DNA of 64,000 nt. Origin: Apostichopus japonicus. Taxonomy: Eukaryota; Echinodermata; Holothuroidea; Aspidochirotida; Stichopodidae. Under the pieces are notes generated by a model. It did not search any database, was not told the origin of the DNA, and saw nothing but the letters and a program-made list of their open reading frames with translations. Positions 50,601-62,600 of the stretch are shown here, piece after piece (position 1 is the stretch's first letter; each line of letters begins with the position of its first letter). The stretch lies in NCBI RefSeq assembly GCF_037975245.1, contig NC_092571.1:7544501-7608500 (forward strand). Reading direction: 5' to 3'. Both the position numbers and the translations under genes were made by a program.

Positions 50601-53600
50601 ACTCTCCTGTCTCCAAAAAAGATTCATCGTCAAACTTTAAAAATCCACGTGTTCAAAATAAAAGAAACAGGCAAGATGCAAATTTTAGTGCAGTGGTGTA
50701 GAAACTTAACATAATCAAGTTATTCCATAAATACCTTGTTTGATCATTAGGTATTGGATCTCCAAGTTGACTAGTTACTTCGTATATGTTTTAACTTCTT
50801 TTCCTTTATAAATAACTACGTGCCAGAGTTGATCAGCATTAGCCTGAATTTCATGATAACAAGCCAGGCATAAATTAACATCACTGATGGCCAATCATTT
50901 TAAAAGAATTAATTATAAAGCTTAATTTGTTTCGTACACAGCTCAAATGATCAGTTCTGTTCAGAACAAAATGTTTCTGGTATTTTTTGAGTTTTCTGTC
51001 AAATCAACACTGTCCTCTTCAATTTAACCAACTACTCCTTTGTCCTGGTGAGGTGCAGTTGGTACTAGTTTTTAGTGTATGGTATAATTATTGTCATGTT
51101 AACAGTTAATATGTGTATATTGTTTTCATATATTTATACCTGAAATATCATTCATGTCGATTGTAAAGGAAACAAGTTCCAACCGTTTTTAGATGTTTAC
51201 CGAGTGAACTGATAAACTATTCTTCAATAGAAATTTAATGCTCTATGTTCATGCTAATATCAAGTGAAGTTACTTCAGAGTAGTAGTTTTTGTGTTAAAC
51301 ACAAAACCGACCAAAGGACAATAAATATTTAGATGAACTTATTAAAAATGGAGTGGGGAAAAATATGTTATATTTATTTTCTTGTTTTCTTTTTTAGCCC
51401 AGACTTTATTTCACCGATGGATGACCTGGCTTTTGACATGTATCAAGATCCAGAGGTCGCTCAAATAATCCGGAAATTGGACGTCAGGAAAAATGAAGCT
51501 GTTCTTCGTAAGTAGTTTATCTGTTACATGCTGGTCGACAATTCTGCAGATGTTGTGACCTCGAATTTGTGTTGTCAAGTGTTTCAACTATTTGTGTTTC
51601 AACCAGTTTACTGGTGTTCCCAGACACAGATTAATGAAACTACATAAACAGGAAAAATTAAGCTATTTTTTGTAAGTAATTTATATGTTACATGCTGGTC
51701 GACAATTCTGCAAATGATTTAACTTCAAATTTGTGTTGTCAAAAGCGTTTTAACTATTTGTTTCAACCAGTTTACTTGTGTTGCCAGACACAGTTTAACA
51801 AACTACATAAACCAAAACCCGCCAACAGAAGCAAATTAACAAATGTTCCAAAGATATTTTGTTCTTTGCATTATTGAAATGAAACATGACTTGGCATTTT
51901 AGTGAACTTCACTGTGGTTTGGTATTAGCATCATCAAAGTATCAGCAGTATACAGGGATGAAAGTCTTCCGTATTTTTACGGAAATCCGTTTTTTTTTAA
52001 TTCCAATAAAGTTTTACAAAATTGTTCGAATATCAAAGACACAACGCGGCAAAAATGCCTGGCGGGTTGCAGCAAGCTAACTTCAACTTTCACTCATCAA
52101 TCAATCAAAATACCATTCCTGTTTCGCATCATCGCATTGCACTGTACAACATTGTGCCATGTGAATATCGTTGCGTACGTGCGAACTTCAAATCGCCATA
52201 GCTCATTTCTGTCGTTGAAAAACCTTGCCTAATTCACGTTGATTGGACTGCTAATTGATATCTTCGTAACTGCTGGTGCTCGACATAACTTTCGGAATTA
52301 ACGCTTGTGATATTTCTGAGCGGCGGAAATCTACGGGATACGCATATGAAAGTCGATATTTGTGATCGCATTCGAATGTGAGACTGTTTTTTATTCCGTA
52401 GTTCGCTGCGACGTATTCGTAACTTTGAGCTAGCCTAACATAACGATAGTGTGTAAGTAGTGAGAACTAGGGGTAAGATGTGTTAGCGCTAATACTTCTG
52501 AGCTAGCCTAACATAACGATAGTGTGTAAGTAGTCAAAGCTAGGAGTAGGATGTGTTAGGACGGCATTCACCCGGGGTCTCCGAATAGTTTTCCGGTTTT
52601 TTTTTTTGGCTGCACTTACATCCCTGAGTATAGGATATCCTTTGTTCTATCAGAGAAAGGTTCTAGGAACTGTTTATACTGTCAGTACGAGTGCTTTGGA
52701 GCACGATATTAGAGTACAGTATGGAGTGGTACTAGCATTATAAAATTGTCCCAACTGGCTTTAAAAGTGGCCTTTAAAACAATGTTAGTGTTTATGTGTG
52801 TTTGTTTACATAATCTATTTGAAGGGATCAATGATAATTTGGAAAGTAAAAAAAAAAAATATTTGCCTTTTGAGGCTTTTTATGCTCTTCTTTTCTCTTT
52901 CTATTAAAATCACATTTCATATATGTGATTACATGTGGCTTAATTAACGGTGCTAAGTTGCGATTTCATAGAAATATTCTTTGTCCAATCCAGATTCTCT
53001 TGAATATTATAAACTAACTTCAGTGGTGTTGACACTACGAAATATTTCTTCTCTCCACAAAGGGTGGAATAAAAGACAATTCTCAACCCTTTCATAATAA
53101 CAACAGCTTCAGCCCTTATTATTATTATTATGTCCCTTATAAAAATTCCTCGCAAGATCTCGTGAGAAGTTTACGAGATCTCGCGAGAAATACACAAGAT
53201 TTCATGAGAACTTAAGAGATCTCGCGAGAAGTTTGTGATAACTTAAGAGATCTCGCGAGAAGTTTGTGATAACTTATGAGACCTCACAAGAAGTTTACGA
53301 GTTCTCACAAGAAAAGCAGGAGTTCTAACGAGAAGTTCATGAAAACATATGAGATCTCGCAAGAAGTTTGCAACTGGTCATGAGATCTTGCGTAGACGTT
53401 TATGAGATCTCACAAAGAGTTGATGAGAACTTATGAGATCTCGCGAAAGATTTGAGAGATCTCATGAAAAGTTCTCGTGATCTCTTGAGGAGTTGCGAGA
53501 ACTTATGAGATCTCATGCACAAGAAGCTAATTTGCAATTGTCCATCTTGTGTGTTCATTTAGAATATCAGAAAACAATTTGGAGATTAAAGAAAACTTCT

Positions 53601-56600
53601 AGCAAGGTGTGCAGTAGGTTAGGCTAGGCAAATGTTCTGAGAGAGTGTGGTATATCAATAGGCTACAGTTAATGTTATGCGGGAAATTAAAATGCTTCGA
53701 CAATCTGCTGTGACATTAATGCAATAAACTAACAATGCAATCATGTTATGTTCAGTATTTATTTAGTTGGATGGGAAATTATGCTGCAATTGCAACTAAT
53801 TGTTGTAAATAATTTTTTTTTTTTAATCCAATTGATCTTATATCTTACAGAGGAGGAATACGACGTTGCCAAAAGATTAAAACAAGCCATCGTTGATCTT
53901 CAGAAGGTATTATTTATCTCCTGACATCTTTTATTCCGAAATTAAAAGTTTAGTTTCTCTGACTAGCTTCAAGAACTGATCATGGTTGCTGATATCAGTA
54001 AAGTTATAGGAACCATGCTGTATTCAAATCTAATCACATGTAGGGTGGCCAGGGGGGTAGGAGCCTGGGGGCACATGCCCCCACTTTTCCAAAATAGCAA
54101 ATATGCCCTTCTGGCAAATAAAATGTGCTCCTATGATGAAGAACTGTCTTTTGGATATCTTAAGCCTTTGTTCATTTTAATATTTTATTTTAATTATTTA
54201 TTTTTAGTCTGTACATGCTATTTCTAAAATGGCTCCCATATCTTTTTGTAGCACAGTTAGCAATCTCAATAAATAGTATTGATAGCATACAAACACATCA
54301 TATGTTTAACTGATATGGCCGGTGTGTATCGGTCAATAGCATAACGAGTGGTGGTTGTGGAATGAGAAAGTGCCCCCCCACTTTTTGGGAGCTTCCTACC
54401 CCCTGAGGGTGACCTCTGGACTAGTATCAACATGGAGGACACATTAAATACTTGCGGAGGAACAAGAAGATTATATGAGCTGCTACAATTGTGAACCATG
54501 TTTTAAAGCTTGTTGAAAACCCCTATGGTTCCATATTTCACAATGTCATAACTTATAAATGCCAGTTAATATATTCTGGTATTAAAACCATCAGCATTTT
54601 AGTAGTTCTGTAGCAACATTTACATATATATCACCTTCATATAAAAATAAAGTAATGGATAAAGGAATGAATTTGAAAAACAGATGTTCAACCTTCTTGC
54701 AAAGTTTGTCTGTGAAGTCATTGTTAGACTCGATCCAGTCTTTAATAAATCAAGTCTTCCGGCTTTAATGAAGAAGAACTGATAAATGTGCCAAGCTAAA
54801 TAGCTCAATTGGTTGAGCAGGGATTTTTTTTTATCATATTAACATCTCTTCTGTGATGCAGGTCATTTCCTTGTTCTTTCAAGCTAAGTTAGTTTCAATT
54901 TACCCCCATCCCCCCTCCCCTCCCACCTTCCTTCATTGAAGAAAGTCCAAATATTTATAAAAATAATAGTTCATGGAAATAATATCAAACCTAAGTAAAT
55001 TAAATCACATCTCATCTAAGGAAATTGTTTTCATTATATGTCTCTTCCCTGCCCTTCATCGGGTTTACTAGGTCGGTGAGAGGATCGGCAGGTTTGAGGT
55101 TGAGAAGAGGAGAGCGATTGAAACAGAAGATTATGACTTGGCCAAAGTGAAAAAAATTCAAATGGATGAGTACAGATTACAAATCTATAAACAGCTGGAA
55201 CTCCATGATCTCTTGGAGAGTTCAAAGGTAAATTTGTAACGAAAAATTTCTTTTCCAGAAAAATTTCAGTATCAAGTCGACTTGATATTTGTTACATTAC
55301 AAGTCGTGAAAATAAGTTGATTAGAACTAAGATGGAGGGACTTGCTACATATTAGTATCGAGTTGACATGATATAGATATCGATAACTCAAAGTGAGTAT
55401 TGAAATACTTGTTACATTATCTAAGTATCAAGTTGACAAAGAATAATGTATGTTAAGAGAGTTGTTGACAATTGACAATTCATAATCATGGACGTTAAAT
55501 ATGAATGTAAGAGACTGGCTTCGGTCAGCTTGCGGTTTGATAAGCCAATGATGGCTTCTTCGCAAGTTCCTGCTTGCAGGAGGATCTAAAAAAGAAAAAA
55601 TACATATACATGAGAAGTCATGGAATGAGGCCAGTGACTGAAGGTTGTGAAAGCAACTTGTTACAAATGGGAGTATCAAATTGACATAGAAATTTTATGA
55701 AGTGAGATGATTTCATATAAAAGGCAGAAGGACTTTCTATATACTTGAGAGACCAAAGAATGAGGTGAATGAACTAAAGATGAAAGAGAATTGTTAGAAA
55801 TCAAAGTACAAACCTTTGAAGTTGTTTGAGATATGTGACAACTCATGGAATAAGATCATTGGACAAGAAACAGAATGGAGGGCCATCTCATATTGAAATG
55901 ATTAGTTGTGTTGACATAGACCTGCCCCGATTTAACCTAAATAAAATAAAACTGTTAGCTAACTGCTTATTATCCACTAGAGAGCCTGTGTAAGAGAATG
56001 TGTGAAAATCAGTTGGCCTGACGCTTCGATCCTAGCAGGATCTTCTTCAGAGGCTAAATGACAAGTAATGTCAATTTCACCTAAACGTGGAAGGACATGC
56101 TACTTTACTTAACATTAATTTAAGATTCAAGTTACCATGATATGAATACTATGTCATGAAATGAGATCATGATTACTAAACAATGATTGACTACATTTTC
56201 GTCATACTTTTCATACAAGTATCAATTTGACATGATGTATATGAAAAGCTATAGAATTAAGGTGATTTACATAAGGGTGGAATGGACTTGTTACAAATCT
56301 AAGTATGAAGTTGACTTGATACACATGGTGACTTGATATTCATAGTGACTTGATATTCATGGTGACTCATGTAATGAAGGACAACAGTTTGATGGCCATG
56401 TCATTCTCTTTTTGACCTTTTGTGTTGACCTAGCAATGACCTGAAATTTTGATGTGAAGTTGATTTTTTTTTTTGTGCTTTAGGTTGATTTCACAATATA
56501 TGCAAATACCATAAGTTTAATAAAATAAGAAAGGAGGTTTACATTTAAATGGATTTAATTAATAAGTTCTGCATTTTTTTCATTTTTGTTAAGATGGAGT

Positions 56601-59600
56601 AAAAGTAAATGATGTAAATGTCATAATCTACATGGTTGGTTGTATTGTGCAAATATCCTTTCTGTGCATTGTTTTTTTTTTTAGTTTTTATTCTGGCCTC
56701 CAAAAGATGTAAGTAGAAAACTAGTAGAAAGATCAATGTTCCCGCTAAAATTAACAAGTTTTCATGATTATAACCTTTCTCCTTACAATCTCTTTTTCCG
56801 TACTGGTTGAATTCTCTCTAATACAATTTACCATAATGCACTGTGTGATATTTTTACAATGTGAAGTTAATGCTCACCAAATAATGTAAGCCATAAACCT
56901 GTGAGAGTGCACCAGACACCTCCTTCTCCAATTTAAAAGTAACATTATCATCACTGAGTAATGTAACATTATTATTATCTGAGTTGAACATTAACATCAT
57001 TTTCTGGAGTATTTTGAATTTGCCTGAACCTCAGCTATGATATTCACCTCCCTGAACTGCAACATACATGGTAGTGAAAGTGAAGGGTCAATACCTCCCC
57101 TCTGCATCCTCCCCAACCCCCTTCCCCTAACTCCTCCCCCTAACTCCTCCCCTTACCCTCTAGCCAAGATATTGACAGTTAACATCCAGTCCTATTGTGA
57201 AATTCAGGGTGTTAAACCACCAATATACATGAACAGTTATATTCCAAAGTAAAGCTAGCTATGTACGTGGACTGCAATTGGAGTAATTTAGCTCCTTAAG
57301 TGCACAGAAATCTAATGGATCTCAATCCATATACTGCACAAGTATCTCTTCATTCTTTGATTTCTTTTGATTTCTTCACTATCTGAAACCATAATCAAGG
57401 TATTATTTGTCTATCAAAAGTTGAGATTTGAAATACCACGTAGGTGTTTACACATCACTAAAGTGTCCCTAAATGTATTTTGCTGGAAAAAAATAACAAT
57501 GGTTAAGTTTTTCAAAAACTTCGAGCATTTTACTGCCATTATCTCTCAAACATTATTTTGTTTATAATGATTTAGCATTTTCTTATAGCTGGGATTAATT
57601 ACTAGATTCAAAATCAATGTACTAAATATTGTTAAAGTTAATCAAGAAATCAATATTTAGCGCTGATAGATAAGATCATATTATACTCCTGCTTCCAAAA
57701 CTGTCAGTCGTAACTCCAAAGTGGGTCGCCAAACTTGCTCTGAGCTGGTAGCAGGAAAAAAAATGTGGTTACTAAATAAGGTTTATGTTGGAATATGACT
57801 GTTAACATCCTCCCTGTCACAGGGGGATTTCTTTTTCAAATGTAAATAAATATGTCTGTGTTGCTGTTGCATTCAATCCATGTGCATTCAACTTCAACCA
57901 AATCAGTCAAATGTGGAATTTAATCACCAAAGTAGTAATTATTGTATAGTATCTAACATATTATGTATGATGATTATCCTAGGGAAATCACAACATGAGT
58001 AACCAAGGAAAAAGTTAGGAATTAGGATGCTGGCGAGGAGGGGTGGGGGGAGGGGGTGATGGAGGGGTGATCATATTGAAGACCTTGAAGATTGTTCCTT
58101 ACATACTCTTATACACACTTGTACTCCTTTCTAACTTAACAGAACATGTTAATGCTTTAGCACTTTCCAACTACCTGTGTCTGGTCACCCAATTACTATC
58201 CTACTAGCTTTTCATTTTACTAACGTCTGGCAAATTTGAGGAAAAATATGGCACAGACGATATACAGTAATATAATAATGCTATACAGTCACATGATTCT
58301 GGGTCATGATATGTACAGTATATTGAAATAAATGTAACCATAACTGTGTATCAACAGCATGGTCTAATTTCATATGTGAAATCCTACAACTCTTACATTT
58401 TAAACACAACAGATTTGAAGCATTCTCAAGCTTGTTAAATATTTTTTACCCCCCAGAGTGAAAATACTCCATCTGATGTTCCAAAGGAAAGGAGTCCAAG
58501 ACGTGAGAGGAATCCTGAAGAGCGGTCACCAAGAAATGCTAGACTTAGAGAAAAGGATACTGTAGATGTTAGTGGTAGAGCAGAGGACAGACCCTTGCCA
58601 ACTCTTAAAAAGTGATTATTATTATTATGATTACTAGCAGATATACCTGTATATAAAATATGCCAATATACTGTGGTTGTATAGTTATGGCTGTAACTAT
58701 GGCTGCTCTTTGTGAAATTGTACCGATTGAAAGGTGAAGAGGCATTATTAGATAGAATTAGGGGCAGTGCCTGTGGCAGGGAGGCGGTGAAATATTGGTC
58801 AATTTTTTGACCAATATTTCATGACCAATATTTCATGACCAATATTACATGACATTACATCTTTGTCATGTAATGACAAAGATGTCATTACATCCTTCAG
58901 ACAATGTAACAAATGAGAACATATATCTACATTCACTGCAACTAAGTCTGCACCCTTCAGGTAATGTAACAGATGAAATTTGGTACCTGTCAAGCTAAAT
59001 ACAGTAGTCAGTAACATGTTGTCTCTTTACTGTGGCTATCACTAAGCATCCACTGGTCATAGCTTACTGTGTATACCATTGAAAACTACAAAGCTTTTTA
59101 TGCAAGATTTTTCAGTAGAACACTTAACCCCAGTAGGCTATTTACAGTACTGTCCTTCTTGAAAAGTCATATGGTTATGGCTAAAAATGGTCACGGTCAC
59201 ACTGAATTCCTGAATTCGAGAATAGCTAAGGATAGTGTGTGTACAGTGACGTCACTGTCACGCCGAATCCGAGAATAGCATAATTCGCTCAGTGTTTGAG
59301 GCACATGTTCACTTAAATGCAAATAACGTTAGACCTAGGCTAAGAATAGTCACACGAACATCACCATGTTACACACGAACATCAACAGGTGTAACATTAG
59401 GCCAAGGCTAGGCCTATGTCAAGTTAGGATAGTCAACCTGCAGTGCTACCGTGCGTACGAACAGCACCAGGTCTACCGAATTCGAGAATAGAATAATTTG
59501 CTCACTGTTTGAGGCACATTACTTGAATGCAAACTGAAGGCCGATCACACAACTCACCCAAGGGCGGCGGAACCGGGGGCACAGGGGGCACGTGCCCCCC

Positions 59601-62600
59601 CCCCCACTTTTCCTCAGGTTAAAAATGTGCCCTTTTTCTACATAAAAATTGAGGTGTCTCAAGTTAGCAATTAGAGGCCAGGGAACCAGAATGAACACTC
59701 GGGAGGGCCGTTTCCGGCCATCTAAGGGGTTTGTAAAACCAAAAAATTTCTTGTACGCTCCGCGCCAACCGATGGTGGCGCTCCGCTCAGATAGTCGTGC
59801 ATACAACTTTGCAAATCCTGGCTACGCCCCTGACTTTTAATGAATTTTTGTTGGTCAAACTCAAAGCTATTTCGAATGGAAAAAAAAATTGTTAAGATAT
59901 TATCAAGATATAAACTCTAATTCAGATGATTCCTACATTAGCAACTATATAGCATGTTTTCTCCTCATTTTGTCTCAAAAGAAAACTTGTTCCTTTTTCC
60001 CCCCAATTTGCACATTGGATATTGCAGTGCTATATGCATATTTTCCTTGAGGGGGGGGGGGGGACGTTGATGGAGTGATGTGCATATGCAAATACGATAA
60101 TACAATAAGAGTTATAAAGGGTACTAAATATAATGCTGCATCAGTCCGATCGAATTTCTGCAAAGTGCCCTTTGATGTTGGTGCCCCCCCAGATTGAAAG
60201 TGCTTCCGCCGCCCTTGAACTCACCAATCGTAGTCACACGAACATCACCACGTTACACACGAACAGCACCAGGTGTAAACATTAGGCCAAGGCTATGCCA
60301 AGTTCGGATATACTATATAGCCTACCGTACCGTGCGTACATGAACAGCGCCAAGTGTAACAGTGTAACCTCTAAGCTAGGCTAAGGATAGTGTGTGTACG
60401 GTGACGTCCCGGTCACACCGAATCCGAGAATAACATAATTCGCTCACTGTTTGAGGCACATGTTCACTCGCAAATTGAAGGGCCGATCACACAACTCACC
60501 AATCACTTACTAATTATCCCGCTACTGCCGTGGCGTGTAGGCCTACATCTGCCTTGGCGTGTAGGCCTACATCTACAAACTGTACAACTTCGTTTCATTT
60601 AAACAAATTTTATACCGCAGCGCTACGTCGACGAAGGAGCGCAAATATCACCTAAAACACAAAGCTCACGATACGAAAAACAATCTGTAATGGATATTTC
60701 AAGATGATTTATTCTTAAGTTACCAAAACGCGACAATTATACCAAAACTAAGCCCCCTTAGGACAATAAGAAAAACAAATTATGTCTTTCCGAAAATTGT
60801 AGTCTAATCGAGCAGCAGACGACGGAGAAAAGTGATTTCAAACAATTATAAGCTTAGCCAAATTATAGTAAGGATTATTATTATTACTATTATTATTATT
60901 ATTGTTGCTATTAGTATTATTGTTGTTGTTATTATTATTATTGTTATTATCATAAAAATAATTTTTATTTTAATTTTTATTATTTGTTTTTATTATTATT
61001 ATTAGTACTACTGATTATTTTAATATCATGACATTTAAAAATTTATTAAAATGTTACTTTGAATAGCAGTTGAAAAGTTCATAGACTACTGCTAAATCTA
61101 AAGGTATATATATATACTGTATATTACAAAAGTAACCCATATATTATTATAGCTGTACAAATGTGTCCTCACTGTAGTTAATAGCTGCATTCCTTGGGTT
61201 GTGTAATTTTGATCTGGAATTTGCTTGAGAAGGAGAAGAAATTCATTTCAGCATTTTGATTGATGTGTCCTTCCCACAGTTACCTTGGTAATGTCTTTGT
61301 AAACTTATCAGATCAATTTAGCAGCAGGTTTTGTCTGGCTTCGTACTCCGACACATCCTCAAGGCCATCGAGTCATGGATTTGTTGAATACCCACCATAA
61401 TTCCATCTGCTTTTCAATCTTTGGGGTGAATTCAGGCATCATCATAGGATAAAATGCGCACTTTTCTAAGGAACTACCAGCCTAATATTAATACTGGAAG
61501 TTTAGCCCAGCAGAACCTTTTCCCCGTTTGTAACAACCTATTATGGGGTTTGTGTGTTCTTTAAATGATAAACATTGATCCTCTGTCCAGCTCGCCTCGG
61601 GATCAACCCGATCCCATCCATGGATCACCTCGTAGTCCAGAGCCGGAGGTTACGAGGGAGGAGATAGAGCAAGAGGAGAAACAAGAGGAGACAACGGGGA
61701 CCAGTGAACTTCCTCCAGGTGTTACATCTGATGTACTTAGAGAAGCATCTGGTGCAATCGACACTTTCGGGGAACAAACTGTGAGTGAAAAATTGTTTGA
61801 TTTTTTGGGGGGTTGAAAATTTGGTAATTTCCAATGTTTCTTAAAATAAAAAATTTACAGGTTGATTGATTACTTCAAGCGAATCAATTTGAATAAAAGA
61901 GTTATCCAAGTGTGACCAATACACAGGATGCTATAAATACACCAAGTAAGGGTATGTGCTCACATCTAGATGCTCAGTATTTATCTTGTAAACCCAAAGC
62001 AGACGAATGTTTTTTTTTCAAGTCAGCATTTCATAGTGAGATAACATGCTTTTCTCATTTTTTTGTCAGGTTTTCAAAATTTTTGCCAAAAACTGGTCGT
62101 TGAGGAAAGAAGGACTTAATGAGGTCAGATCTCATCTAGATGGAGTTGAAGAGAGGGACAAAGAGTTACTCCGAAACATCCTGAGGGCTACAGTGTTCCT
62201 GATTGTGAAATTGCTGAAAGATAAAGTTATCGCTGTAAGTCATTTTGAGTGGTATCATAATAGTGGTACCTTTTGCAGCAGTCTGCATCTTACAAAATAA
62301 TTTTTGCAAAGCAATTTCAGTAGTTAGTTAGTCAGTCAGTTAGTCGGTCAGTCAGTCAGCTAGTCAGTCAGTCAGTCAGCTAGTCAGTCAGTCAGTCAGC
62401 TAGTCAGTCAGTCAGTTATTTTTATTTATTTATTGATTGATTGATTGATTTATTTATTTATTTGTTTATTTATTCGTTTATTTATTTCTTCGTTTATTTC
62501 TTCGTTTATTTATTCATTTTATTTATTTATTAATTTTAGCATTTATTTATTTTAGCATTCATTTATTCATTTATTTATTTTATTTCAACCTTATTTCGGG

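Noticed and set aside
59820-59832. Possible further nested element ending GGCTACGCCCCTG inside the 59.6-kb MITE
   Set aside because: A matching start and an 8-bp duplication could not be found.
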